Notes under the pieces: generated by a model | Told to the model about the DNA's origin: nothing | What the model saw: only the letters and a program-made list of their open reading frames with translations | Database searches by the model: none | Shown here: piece after piece, positions 35,193 to 44,133 of the stretch | How positions within the stretch are numbered: position 1 is the stretch's first letter | Layout of the letters: each line of letters starts with the position of its first letter | Made by a program: the position numbers and the translations under genes | Assembly (NCBI RefSeq): GCF_025770765.1 | Contig: NZ_JANZKY010000006.1 | Span: forward strand, 62,001-126,000 | Length of the DNA stretch: 64,000 nucleotides | Reading direction: 5' to 3' | Source of the DNA: Propionivibrio soli | Lineage (GTDB): Bacteria > Pseudomonadota > Gammaproteobacteria > Burkholderiales > Rhodocyclaceae

Positions 35193-36209
35193 ATGTTCAA
35201 GAATTACCGTAGTGATCGCTGCTATATCATTGCCGAGATCGGTGGCAATTTCACGACCTTTGATCAAGCCCAGCGCTTGATTGACGAGGCGGCGGCTTGT
35301 GGGGTCGATGCCGTCAAGCTGCAGACCTACCGAGCGGAGACAGTAGCCAGCAAGCGGGCGGTTTTCGATATGGAGAACACTGGCGTGGCATCCCAGTACG
35401 ATCTGTTCAAGAAGTACGAGATCGATCCCGATCTGCATCGCGAAGTCTTCCGTTATGCCGAAACCAAGCAACTGGATTGGTTCTCGACCCCCTCCCACGA
35501 ACTCGATGTCGATTTACTCGAGGCCTGTGGCGTGGGGGCGCACAAGATTGGTTCCGACGATGCCGTTAACCTCCCGTTCTTGCGGTACGTCGCGAAGACC
35601 GGAAAGCCGCTGATCCTTTCGACGGGGATGTGCACACTGGAAGAAGTCAAAGAGTCTGTGGTAGCCATCCTGGAGGCCGGTTGCCAACAGTTGCTGCTGC
35701 TGCACGCTATCACCAGCTACCCGACCCACCCGCAAAATGTCAATCTGGCGGCGATGCAGACGCTCATGGCTACCTTTCCGGGCATCGAGGTTGGCTACTC
35801 GGACCACACCTTGACGCCGGTGGCATCCCTGTGCGCGGTGGCCATGGGCGCGCGGGTCATCGAGCGCCATTTTACATGGGACAAGAACGCCGATGGGCCA
35901 GACCACATACTTTCCGCCGATCCCCCGGAAATGAAGTGGTTGGTCGATGCCATTCGGGCTTTCGAGATGATGCGCGGGAGTGGTGTCAAGGAGCCCGCCG
36001 CAAGCGAGGCAACCACCCGGCGCAACAACCGGAAAAGTGTCGTGCTGTTGCGGGCGCTGAAGGGCGGTGACGCCATTGCTGCGGGAGACATCGCGGTCAA
36101 GCGTCCTGGATATGGCATTGCGCCGAAGTTTTTTCCCGACCTGTTTGGCCGCCGCCTGTCGCGGGACCTTGATCCGGACAGTGTACTGACCTGGGAAGAC
36201 TTGGCGTGA
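35193..36209 (+). CDS. NeuB-family nonulosonic acid synthase (LegI/SpsE-like)
   Basis: 338 residues. Condenses phosphoenolpyruvate with a six-carbon amino sugar to a nine-carbon acid. Barrel motifs: IIAEIGGNF, AVKLQTYRAE, FSTPSHE, KIGSDD, ILSTGMC, LLHAITSYPTHPQNVNL (metal His), GYSDHT, ERHFTWDKNADGPDH (metal His). The C-terminal SAF/antifreeze-like domain (about 283-338, RRNNRKSVVLLRAL then VKRPGYGI) is complete. It overlaps the next gene by 4 bases (GTGA). Confidence 0.93.
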   Translation: MFKNYRSDRCYIIAEIGGNFTTFDQAQRLIDEAAACGVDAVKLQTYRAETVASKRAVFDMENTGVASQYDLFKKYEIDPDLHREVFRYAETKQLDWFSTPSHELDVDLLEACGVGAHKIGSDDAVNLPFLRYVAKTGKPLILSTGMCTLEEVKESVVAILEAGCQQLLLLHAITSYPTHPQNVNLAAMQTLMATFPGIEVGYSDHTLTPVASLCAVAMGARVIERHFTWDKNADGPDHILSADPPEMKWLVDAIRAFEMMRGSGVKEPAASEATTRRNNRKSVVLLRALKGGDAIAAGDIAVKRPGYGIAPKFFPDLFGRRLSRDLDPDSVLTWEDLA

Positions 36210-36883
36210 CTATCGGCATCGTTATTCAGGCGCGCATGGGGTCGACGCGCCTGCCTGGCAAAGTGTTGCGGGACATTGGAGGGCGTCCTCTACTGGCTCA
36301 CGTGGTGGAGCGGCTCGGTCGTTTGCGCCATGAGGTCCGGGTCGTGGTCGCGACGTCAACCAAGGTACAGGACGACGACATTGCCTCGTGGTGCCGATGC
36401 CGCGGCGTGGAATGCTTCCGCGGTAGCGAAGGCGATGTGCTGGACCGCTACTGGCGGTGTACCGAACAGTGCGGGTTCGAGCATGTGGTGCGCCTGACGG
36501 CGGATAACCCCTTTACGGACATCGAGGAACTGGACCGGCTGCTGGCCCTTCATTTGTCCGGACACTACGACTACAGCCATTCCTTTGGCCAGATGCCTCT
36601 GGGGGTCGGAGCGGAAGTCTTCAGCCGAGAGGCCTTGGCGAAGAGCCACGCGCAGGGCCACAAGCCGAACCACAGGGAACACGTCAATGAGTACATCGAG
36701 GAAGTCCCTGAGGACTTCCGGATCGCACGTTTGGTGGTGCCCGCAGCTAAGGTGGCGCCATTATTGCGTCTAACAGTGGATACTCTGGAAGACTGGCAAA
36801 GGGCATGCCGGTTAGTGGGCGCGCGTCCCGACTGTCAACTTGAAACTGAAGAAGCGATTCGGCTGTGTTCGCGATTTGCATAG
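36206..36883 (+). CDS. SpsF-like cytidylyltransferase family protein
   Basis: 225 residues. IGIVIQARMGSTRLPGKVLRDIGG is the nucleotide-binding opening of SpsF/NeuA-related transferases, and VVRLTADNPF carries the metal-binding Asp. In Bacillus SpsF stands next to SpsE and SpsG in nonulosonate synthesis, the same order as here. It may activate the nine-carbon acid with CMP or act as a related transferase. Confidence 0.85.
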   Translation: MTIGIVIQARMGSTRLPGKVLRDIGGRPLLAHVVERLGRLRHEVRVVVATSTKVQDDDIASWCRCRGVECFRGSEGDVLDRYWRCTEQCGFEHVVRLTADNPFTDIEELDRLLALHLSGHYDYSHSFGQMPLGVGAEVFSREALAKSHAQGHKPNHREHVNEYIEEVPEDFRIARLVVPAAKVAPLLRLTVDTLEDWQRACRLVGARPDCQLETEEAIRLCSRFA

Positions 36884-37842
36884 AAAGTTCTCACGCGCGT
36901 GGCCTTGGTCACCTCTACCGCTCATTGACGCTGGCGGAGGGGTTGCGCCAGCGTGGATGGCTGTCGCATTTCCTCGTCAACGATCACACACACGCTGTTA
37001 ACCTAATTCGCGACCGTGGGCATGAGGTCGAGGTGGTCGACCTAGATGACAACGCCCATTGGGAAGGCGCCTGGCTGCTTGCCCACCCGGAGGTGCGTGT
37101 CTGGGTGAATGACAGGCTCGACACCGGTGCGCTTCACACTCAGCGCGTGCGGTCCCACGGCGTTCGTTTGGCGACGTTCGATGACCGCGGACCTGGCGCT
37201 GCTTTCGCCGATCTGAACATCGCTGCGCTGGCGTTCGACGACGCCGCGAGCCTACTGGGTGGGCGCGTCTTGAGCGGGGTGGAGTATCTCATGCTGGATC
37301 CAGGATTGGCGACCCGCAGGCGTTTGCGTAATGCTGCTGACGCGTGGTTGGTAACATTGGGCGGCAGCGACACCTGGGGCGTGACGCCACGTATCATGGA
37401 GGCGTTGCTGTCGCAGAGACAAGGTGCGTCTATCGTTCTAGGGCCGTCGTTCCAGCATTGGGCTGAGGTCGATGCCGTGCTGGCTCGGGCGCCGGCCGGC
37501 CTGTTCACGGTGCACCGTCGTGGCGTTTCTTCACTGGCGGACGAAATGGCGCGGCATGACCTAGCGATCACCGGTGGTGGTATGACCCCATTTGAGGCAA
37601 ATGCGAGTGGGCTGCCATGCATCGTGGTGGCCAATGAATTGTTTGAGGTTTCCGTGGGGCGTGCGCTTGAGCGGTTCGGCGGGTGTGTGTTTGCAGGTTT
37701 CCATCGGACTATGGACACTTCCGTATTCCATCGTCGGTTGCCGATCGCACGGATGAGCGAGGCCGGAATGAACATGATCGACTTGCAAGGCCGTGATCGC
37801 GTGGCAGACGCCTTGGTGGCGCTGATCAAGGGGGAAGTGTGA
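36865..37842 (+). CDS. PseG/SpsG-like nucleotide-sugar hydrolase or transferase
   Basis: 325 residues, GTG start overlapping the previous gene by 19 bases. N-terminus IESSHARGLGHLYRSLTLAEGLRQRG matches PseG (GxGHxxR). The C-terminal half has LVTLGGSDTWG and ITGGGMTPFEANASGLPCIVV, the UDP-binding region of the GT-B fold. PseG releases the nucleotide from the intermediate before condensation by the NeuB-family enzyme. Confidence 0.85.
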   Translation: MFAICIESSHARGLGHLYRSLTLAEGLRQRGWLSHFLVNDHTHAVNLIRDRGHEVEVVDLDDNAHWEGAWLLAHPEVRVWVNDRLDTGALHTQRVRSHGVRLATFDDRGPGAAFADLNIAALAFDDAASLLGGRVLSGVEYLMLDPGLATRRRLRNAADAWLVTLGGSDTWGVTPRIMEALLSQRQGASIVLGPSFQHWAEVDAVLARAPAGLFTVHRRGVSSLADEMARHDLAITGGGMTPFEANASGLPCIVVANELFEVSVGRALERFGGCVFAGFHRTMDTSVFHRRLPIARMSEAGMNMIDLQGRDRVADALVALIKGEV

Positions 37843-38540
37843 ACTGCACGGTCGTCATACACCAGCCGGATTTCGCTCCCTATCTTGGGTTTTTCCACCG
37901 CTTTGCGCATGCCGACCTGTTCATCGCACTGGACCACGTGCAGTTTGTTACCAACACCAGCCGCAGTTGGACCCACCGCGACAAGATCAAGACCGATGCG
38001 GGTGAGCGGTGGTTAACATTGGGGATCAAGAAGCCACCGTTTGGTACCCCGATCAACAAGGTTGAACTCGCGACGGACAGTCTGTGGGTGGAGGGCAACC
38101 TGGCTTTGCTGCGACAGAACTACCGCAAAGCACCGGCGTATGCAGAAGTCATGCCTGTGGTCGAGGATTTGTACCGGACGATTCCTGTGCGGATGGCCGA
38201 CTTCAATCTGCGTTGGCTGGAGGAACTGGCGGATCTCCTAGATGTCCGTATTCCCTATGTTCTGTCCAGCACGCTTAAGCCACAGGGGCAGAAAAATGAG
38301 TTGCTGATCGACCTGCTGCAGAAGGTCGGGGCCTCGCATTACCTGTCCGGCAATGGCGCGCGAGCCTATACGGAACCTAAGAAGTTTGCCGCAGCAAACA
38401 TTGAGTTGATCTGGCAATCGTTTGTGCCCCCAATTTACCCTCAACAATTCGGGCCTTTCATGCCCAATCTTTCTGTTTTGGATGCTTTATTCAATTGCGG
38501 TGTTGCGGGGACCCGTGCTCTGGTAAGGAGCAATCCATGA
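37839..38540 (+). CDS. WbqC-family protein
   Basis: 233 residues. VVIHQPDFAPYLGFFHRFAHAD and ALDHVQFVTNTSRSWTHRDKIKT are the conserved opening of the WbqC-like family (HQP.Y.P..G....A....D), which occurs in O-antigen and nonulosonate gene clusters; the biochemical role is not settled. GTG start overlapping the previous stop. Confidence 0.85.
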   Translation: MNCTVVIHQPDFAPYLGFFHRFAHADLFIALDHVQFVTNTSRSWTHRDKIKTDAGERWLTLGIKKPPFGTPINKVELATDSLWVEGNLALLRQNYRKAPAYAEVMPVVEDLYRTIPVRMADFNLRWLEELADLLDVRIPYVLSSTLKPQGQKNELLIDLLQKVGASHYLSGNGARAYTEPKKFAAANIELIWQSFVPPIYPQQFGPFMPNLSVLDALFNCGVAGTRALVRSNP

Positions 38541-39169
38541 GGATTCTGGCGATTGGCGCGCATTTCGACGATGTCGAGCTAGGCTGCGGCGGGACGCTCG
38601 CCCGTCATGTGAGGAAGGGCGATGAAGTTTACGTCTTCGTCGCCACCGTTTCCGGTTTCACGAATCAGTATGACCAATCCGTGCGTAACAGTTTGGTGGC
38701 ACGCCAAGAAGCGGATCAAGCCATGAAGGTTCTGGGCGTCCGGGAAATGCATTGCGGCGACTTCAAGACTCTGGAGGTCGAGTTCGTCGATGCATTGAAC
38801 ATCAAGATACTCAAGCTGGTCGAGGACTTGAAGGTAGATCTGGTCTACACCCACTGGGTGGGAGACATACATCATGACCACCAGGCCGTGGCGAGAGCGT
38901 CCCTGCACAGTTGCCGGCATGTGCCGCGGTTGCTGATGTACCGCAGCAATTGGTATCACTCGACCCAGGATTTTCGCGGGCACTTTTACACGGACATCAC
39001 AGAGCACTGGGGGACGAAACAGCGAGCGATCGAAGCGCATGTCTCCGAAATGGAACGTACGGGCCGACGCTGGATCGATTTTTTTCACAATGAAGCGGAA
39101 AACGCTGGGCAACGGATCGGTGTACGGTACGCCGAGGTATTCGAAGTGGTGAAATGGCTGGAAACGTGA
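38537..39169 (+). CDS. PIG-L/LmbE-family N-deacetylase
   Basis: 210 residues from ATG 38537 (ATGA overlap). ILAIGAHFDDVELGCGGTLAR carries the zinc motif (H.DD), and WVGDIHHDHQAVARAS the second His pair. The family removes acetyl groups from N-acetyl sugars. It closes the nonulosonate-like block and could free an amine on the sugar for later modification. Confidence 0.88.
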   Translation: MRILAIGAHFDDVELGCGGTLARHVRKGDEVYVFVATVSGFTNQYDQSVRNSLVARQEADQAMKVLGVREMHCGDFKTLEVEFVDALNIKILKLVEDLKVDLVYTHWVGDIHHDHQAVARASLHSCRHVPRLLMYRSNWYHSTQDFRGHFYTDITEHWGTKQRAIEAHVSEMERTGRRWIDFFHNEAENAGQRIGVRYAEVFEVVKWLET

Positions 39170-40170
39170 CAAGCAAAAGTAGTCTCTCTCCAGGTTTTCA
39201 GGCTGGGCGTGTAGAAGGAATTGATAGTGTCCGTGCCCTTGCCGCTCTGTCCGTTGTGTTTGCCCATATCCTCGGCCCCGAGTTGCCGGCCATCCTGCCG
39301 TCATCGCGTTTTTGTTGTGTCAGGGTTTTGTATTCATTTCCAGTATATCAATAAGCCACTACCGATTTTGCCGTTCTGGGCTGCCCGTTGGACATGGATA
39401 ATGATTCCTGCGTTAGTTGCAATAGTTCTGGCTAAAATTGCAAGATTACAATTTCTGGGATGGATACATTCGGTGGAGTATTGTCTGCGAGCTTTTTTAT
39501 TACACTTTTTATCCGTTTTTCCTACTAACTTCGCGGTACGTGGCGTATGCCGTTTTTTCTAGCGCTGCTGCTATCTCTTTCAATAGTTGCTGCCATAGGA
39601 TCCGATCAATACGGTAACGCCCGTATCTATGGGCCGGTACTTAATTGGATAGTTGCATTGCCAAGTTGGCTGGTGGGGTGCGAATTGGCAGAACCTACAT
39701 ACGATCAGAAGAATCAACTCCGCAGATCATCCGTCTGGGAAGTTATATGCTGGAGGTTCGGAGTTGCGACGATTGCGTCGACGCTCTATTGGGCAACGAT
39801 GAACACGAAATTCGGATATCATCTGACGATGAACGGATTCGCCCTCGTGGTTTCTTTTTGGATTAGAGCAGAGGTCTGTTCCTCCTACAAAAGTCGGCTT
39901 GGATGGATAGGGCAGTGGAGTTATTCAATCTATCTGTTGCATATGCCGCTCTTTTTGATTCTTGTGCAGCTGCTTCATGTTAGTAGTTTCCTTTCACTGC
40001 TTTGCATGCCGTTGGTGTTTTATGGATCCTACTGGCTATATCGAACAATAGAGCTGCCTTCACATTACTATGCGATAAAAATATACGAAACTATTAACCC
40101 TCGAGGTTTTCGTGTGGAGCCCCTGAACTGCTCAGCATGTGGCCGAGAGCGGTCTGCCAAGCTTGTATGA
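39154..40170 (+). pseudogene. Broken acyltransferase-3 (OafA/YrhL-like) gene
   Basis: The membrane O-acyltransferase reads in pieces: frame 1 GIDSVRALAALSVVFAHILG, then after a shift VFVVSGFCIHFQYI and FWAARWTWIMIPALVAIVLA, then a further frame RWSIVCELFYYTLYPFFLL, then LALLLSLSIVAAIGSDQYGN through LGWIGQWSYSIYLLHMPLFLI to the end. At least three frame changes within 400 bases make it inactive, unless they are sequence errors. AT-richer than its neighbours. It would have O-acetylated the surface polysaccharide. Confidence 0.82.
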
Positions 40171-41471
40171 TTTTGTCAGGCAGTCGCCATACTCTTTTTG
40201 CGAATCTTATTCAGCAGTGTTGTGCGGCGGCGCTACTATTGTCATTGCCTAACCTGCTGGGCAAGGCGGAGTATGCTCAGGTCGTGTTCGTCGGAGTACT
40301 GCTTGGGTTCTTAGCGCTCGCTGACCTGGGCCTGTCTTTGGTCTATGGTCGCGTGGTCCCAGGTTTAGCAATGAGCGGCAACAAGGAAGCTATTCGGTGC
40401 TGGGACGCATCCGTACTAGGGTTTGGCTCTGCCGCGGCGGTGTTTTTTTCGCTGATGATTGCGTTCATATATTGGATTAGGTTCCAGCAAGTGGGGCATG
40501 CGCTAGCATTGTCTGTGCTTCCCGTGGGGCTTTACTGGGTTTCTTTCCATGTGTCCCGAATGACTGCGGCATGCCGTTTCGACGAGTATCGCCGGGCGAT
40601 CGGTGCCCGCTCCCTCACCTCCTTGCTGGCCATCCCCCTTGCCATGGTCGGAGGTATCTCGGGGTGGTTCATCGGCCAAGTGGTTGCGGCGATGCTGGTG
40701 ATCGTACAGATTGGCCGGGTATTGTGGCAGCCCATGGGGCGGGTGGACTGGGTGCTGCTCAGGAGACACCTGCCCGAAGCGTTGCAGCTGTGTGTGGTCA
40801 CCGTGGCGTGGACACAACTCCTGAACTTTGGCCGTCTGTATGCGAGCATGGCTTACCCAGCGGAAGCTGTGGCGTACTATGGCGTTGTCGGCGCAGCGTA
40901 TCAGTCCATTTCGACGCTACTGATCTCCGCATTCATTCCGGTTTCCGTTGGCCTACTGGGGCGGCTGGGGAAAAACGACCAAGAGGCTTTCGTATACATG
41001 AAGGATGTGCTCGCGAGAACCGTGTGGTGGGTGCTTGCCGGAACACTGGTTGCGACCGAATTGGCCATTCAGGTGCTCGGGGTCGTCTTTCCAGGCTACC
41101 ACTTCGACATGGCCACGCTGCTTGGGCTATTGCCCGGCATCGCTCTGTATCCCTTCTTCCTGCTGCTGGGCAATTGCATGGTCGGCAAGAGGAAGACCTT
41201 GCTTTACCTATTGATGATTACCGTAGCCTTGGGGGTCGGGCTCCTGGTGGCTCACGCGGTGGATGTTCGTTTCACGCAGCTCGGTGCCGCGTGGGGGCAA
41301 CTGGCGGGATTGGTCGCCTTCACCTCAGGTCTTTACTTGGCGACGAGGCGCCTGTTTGGTGGCGTCTCGAGCACTGTCTGGGACTATCTGGGTTCCTCGC
41401 TTCTTGGCTCTTGTGCTGTGGTCGGCCTTTTTATCGGCATCCGTGTTCATATGGCGAATGGTGTTTTTTGA
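40167..41471 (+). CDS. Polysaccharide flippase (Wzx-like, MATE/MVF superfamily)
   Basis: 434 residues from ATG 40167 (an in-frame ATG at 40137 overlaps the pseudogene more deeply). About 12 hydrophobic segments in a regular spacing; RHTLFANLIQQCCAAALLLSL opens the first helix pair and TQLLNFGRLYASMAYPAEAVAYYGV resembles the middle of Wzx proteins. It would flip the lipid-linked repeat unit across the inner membrane. Confidence 0.82.
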   Translation: MILSGSRHTLFANLIQQCCAAALLLSLPNLLGKAEYAQVVFVGVLLGFLALADLGLSLVYGRVVPGLAMSGNKEAIRCWDASVLGFGSAAAVFFSLMIAFIYWIRFQQVGHALALSVLPVGLYWVSFHVSRMTAACRFDEYRRAIGARSLTSLLAIPLAMVGGISGWFIGQVVAAMLVIVQIGRVLWQPMGRVDWVLLRRHLPEALQLCVVTVAWTQLLNFGRLYASMAYPAEAVAYYGVVGAAYQSISTLLISAFIPVSVGLLGRLGKNDQEAFVYMKDVLARTVWWVLAGTLVATELAIQVLGVVFPGYHFDMATLLGLLPGIALYPFFLLLGNCMVGKRKTLLYLLMITVALGVGLLVAHAVDVRFTQLGAAWGQLAGLVAFTSGLYLATRRLFGGVSSTVWDYLGSSLLGSCAVVGLFIGIRVHMANGVF

Positions 41472-41538
41472 CTCCTACTCGCGATCCAAATCCTTTGTGG
41501 GTGGCGTCTACAACTCGCTGTGGGCAATTGGAGCATAA

Positions 41539-42348
41539 ATGAGCAAATTCGATCTGAAAGAAAAACTAGACAAATCGATATACAGGGCATACAACGTTTT
41601 TTCGACGATCATGTATGTACTGGATTACAAGTCCCGACGATTGATCAGGAAAAATGTCGCGTTCAAGGATATTCATAAAGGGGGTCGCTGCTTCATCCTC
41701 GGAACGGGGCCTTCACTTAGCCTGCTCTCTCCAGAGGAACAGAAAAAGTTGAAAACAGAAGTTCTGTTTGGTGTGAATTCCTACCATAAGGCAGACATCG
41801 CGTCCGTCTTGGTGCCCACGTACTATGCACTGCTGGATGAGCGCTACAGACAGGACTTGAGTCGAGTCTTTGCAGAAGTTGTGGAGCGGTTCGCTGATGC
41901 GCCTCCAACGTTTATTGCTGACTATAGAGCAGCAGGAATTGTCAAAAACCTGGGGTTATCCCGCCCCCAGGGGTATATCTATGCAAAAAGATATCCTACA
42001 GATAAAATCATAGATGATATCTCAAGGAATATTTATGTGACGATGAATGTTGTAAGCAACTGCATTCTTGTTGCGGCTTATATGGGATTCAAAGAGATTT
42101 ATTTACTTGGGTGTGACTACAATGCCTTTTGTGGTGCCGGCGGGCTTGGTCATTGCTATGATGACAAAAAAGACCCTGACGCTATTCCATACAATCTGGC
42201 CTTTTTTCTTAAATATTATTGGATAACGACCGAGTTTCACTACCTCATTGCCCAGTTTGCCAAAAGGAAAGGAATAAAGATAGTGAACCTGACTCCAACT
42301 AGCCTACTAGATGCCTACCCTCGGGCGCCACTCAGCTCCGTTCTCTGA
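41539..42348 (+). CDS. MptE/DUF115-like protein in polysaccharide locus
   Basis: 269 residues. GGRCFILGTGPSLSLLSPEEQ followed by VLFGVNSYHKAD and PTYYALLDERY is the pattern of DUF115/MptE-like Rossmann-type proteins, also seen in Maf-type motility-accessory glycosylation factors that transfer nonulosonic acids. In this locus, transfer of the nine-carbon sugar is a plausible job, but this is inference. It overlaps the polymerase start by one base. Confidence 0.65.
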   Translation: MSKFDLKEKLDKSIYRAYNVFSTIMYVLDYKSRRLIRKNVAFKDIHKGGRCFILGTGPSLSLLSPEEQKKLKTEVLFGVNSYHKADIASVLVPTYYALLDERYRQDLSRVFAEVVERFADAPPTFIADYRAAGIVKNLGLSRPQGYIYAKRYPTDKIIDDISRNIYVTMNVVSNCILVAAYMGFKEIYLLGCDYNAFCGAGGLGHCYDDKKDPDAIPYNLAFFLKYYWITTEFHYLIAQFAKRKGIKIVNLTPTSLLDAYPRAPLSSVL

Positions 42349-43514
42349 TGCCGTTGGCGCTTTTGATCGATAGTCTATTCCTGAGCATACTTTTGGTCTT
42401 GTTTGCCTTGCGCCGACCGGATACGCTCTTTGCAGCTACAGGCCTGTTAGGGATCTATGTGTCCTTGCGACCACGCACTTGGTTGCTAGGACGGGATGAA
42501 ATGGTTGGTGTTCTGCTGGTCATGCTGATACTAATGCTTGTCGTGTCGTTCAGGAATGACCAGCAGTTTTCTTCTATTTTTCACGTTTTTCCCACGGGGT
42601 TTGCTATTTGTGCCGCCCAGCGATTTGCATCTTTCCCGGTGACGCATGTCTGGCGTTGTCTTGAACTGACCTTCTGGCTCTCTGTGGGCGGTATCGTCAG
42701 TGCTCTGGTTGTGTATTGGGGGCAACCGGAGCTGTTGGGTAATTTGATACCGGGTTCGAGTACTAACGGGTTGCCTTCCTATCTGATTATTCCGCAGATT
42801 GCTTTTTCGGTCGTCGTTTTTCTTGAACGAAAGAGACTGCCATTGCTCTCTGCAACAGCGACGTTTCTGGTGGTCGTTGCAGGGGTCGGTTGCGGCTCCA
42901 TCACTGTTGCCCTTTTGATCGTGCTGGTAAGTGGCGCTGTCCATGTTCGCGCGTTGCTGCTTGATCGACGGGGTGGTGTTGACGTGCGCTACTTGTTCGC
43001 TATAGCAGGAACCGCCTTGCTCGGTGTGGCCTACGTTTTGCTTGAGACTCAAAGTCTGGTTACGTGGTTTAGCCAAACTAAATGGGCATGGGGGCCTATG
43101 GATCCACCAAGGGCGCACATGGTGCGCGACTACCTGGCTAGGTTGGATGTATTCTCTATCTTAGTCGGAGCGGATTATGCCGGCACTGCGATTGATGAAT
43201 TTTACGGTGGCAATCCTCACAACTCATACATACGTATACGTCCTCATTCTTTCTTTGGGCTCCCAGGTGTACTGCTAGTGTTGATTTCACCAGCGATGAT
43301 TTTCCTCTCACGCAGAGAAGTCTTCAGTCGGATCGTGGTCGGAGTTTTGGTCTTGCTTGCTTTGGTGCGCGCGATTACTGAACCCTTATTTTTTCCAACA
43401 GCTCTGGTTTTTTTATTTTCTGTATTTTTTATTGTTCTTGAGGCATGCGCCAATTCATCAAAGAGTTGCGTGAGGAGTCCAGATGTTTCGTTATCTGCTA
43501 TCAAAACTCATTAA
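42348..43514 (+). CDS. O-antigen polymerase (Wzy-like)
   Basis: 388 residues with about 10 hydrophobic segments and a large periplasmic loop (about 240-295) that contains GGNPHNSYIRI, the PHN(S/T)Y-type motif of Wzy/WaaL-type proteins. Polymerises lipid-linked repeat units on the periplasmic face. Adjacent to the Wzx gene and acyltransferases, as in Wzx/Wzy-dependent loci. Confidence 0.82.
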   Translation: MPLALLIDSLFLSILLVLFALRRPDTLFAATGLLGIYVSLRPRTWLLGRDEMVGVLLVMLILMLVVSFRNDQQFSSIFHVFPTGFAICAAQRFASFPVTHVWRCLELTFWLSVGGIVSALVVYWGQPELLGNLIPGSSTNGLPSYLIIPQIAFSVVVFLERKRLPLLSATATFLVVVAGVGCGSITVALLIVLVSGAVHVRALLLDRRGGVDVRYLFAIAGTALLGVAYVLLETQSLVTWFSQTKWAWGPMDPPRAHMVRDYLARLDVFSILVGADYAGTAIDEFYGGNPHNSYIRIRPHSFFGLPGVLLVLISPAMIFLSRREVFSRIVVGVLVLLALVRAITEPLFFPTALVFLFSVFFIVLEACANSSKSCVRSPDVSLSAIKTH

Positions 43515-44133
43515 AAAAAGCTGTTTGGCATCAATACGCGGATCCATTGTCCATTCAACGGCAAAAGTGGAAGCCGGGGCCGCGTTTATCGACTCGGAAA
43601 TGGGGCGGCATAGTTTCTGCGGCTACGATTGCGAAATCTACCGAACGAAAATAGGCGCTTTTACCTCGATTGCCAACGGAGTCGTTTTAGGTGGTGCGCG
43701 ACACCCCATGGAGTGGGTCGGAATGTCCCCGGCCTTCTACTCCGGGCGGGATAGCATCAAGACGAAGTTTGCGGAGCATGTGCTGCCGCCTCCGGCAGAT
43801 ATCCTGGTCGGGAATGATGTCTGGATCGGCCGATCCGCCATTGTGTTGAGTGGCCTAAGTATTGGTAATGGTGCCGTTGTGGGCGCGGGGGCGGTTGTTA
43901 CCAAAGATGTTCCTCCGTACGCTATCGTGGCGGGCAATCCAGCGAAGATTATCCGATACAGATTTCCTGCACTCGTCGTTCGGGCATTGGAAAAATCCCA
44001 GTGGTGGAATTTCCCTGACCACCGGCTTGCAGAGTTGGGCCGGCATTTCACCAATGTCGAAGAATTCTTGGCGGCCATTTGTTGCTCTGACGAAGGTGAG
44101 AGCCATATTCAACAGCCCAACGAGGGGGCATGA
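43483..44133 (+). CDS. CatB-like hexapeptide O-acetyltransferase
   Basis: 216 residues. Hexapeptide repeats from about 20 on; RHPMEWVGMSPAFYS carries the catalytic-type His loop of the CatB/VatD group; DVWIGRSAIVLSGLSIGNGAVVGAGAVVTKDVPPYAIVAGNPAK is the family C-terminal coil. A trimeric cytoplasmic acetyl-CoA-dependent enzyme that decorates a sugar. It overlaps both neighbours. Confidence 0.9.
   Translation: MFRYLLSKLIKKSCLASIRGSIVHSTAKVEAGAAFIDSEMGRHSFCGYDCEIYRTKIGAFTSIANGVVLGGARHPMEWVGMSPAFYSGRDSIKTKFAEHVLPPPADILVGNDVWIGRSAIVLSGLSIGNGAVVGAGAVVTKDVPPYAIVAGNPAKIIRYRFPALVVRALEKSQWWNFPDHRLAELGRHFTNVEEFLAAICCSDEGESHIQQPNEGA

Noticed and set aside
40571-41542. 323-codon plus-strand frame overlapping the flippase
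   Set aside because: Alternative frame of the Wzx gene without membrane segments or domain.
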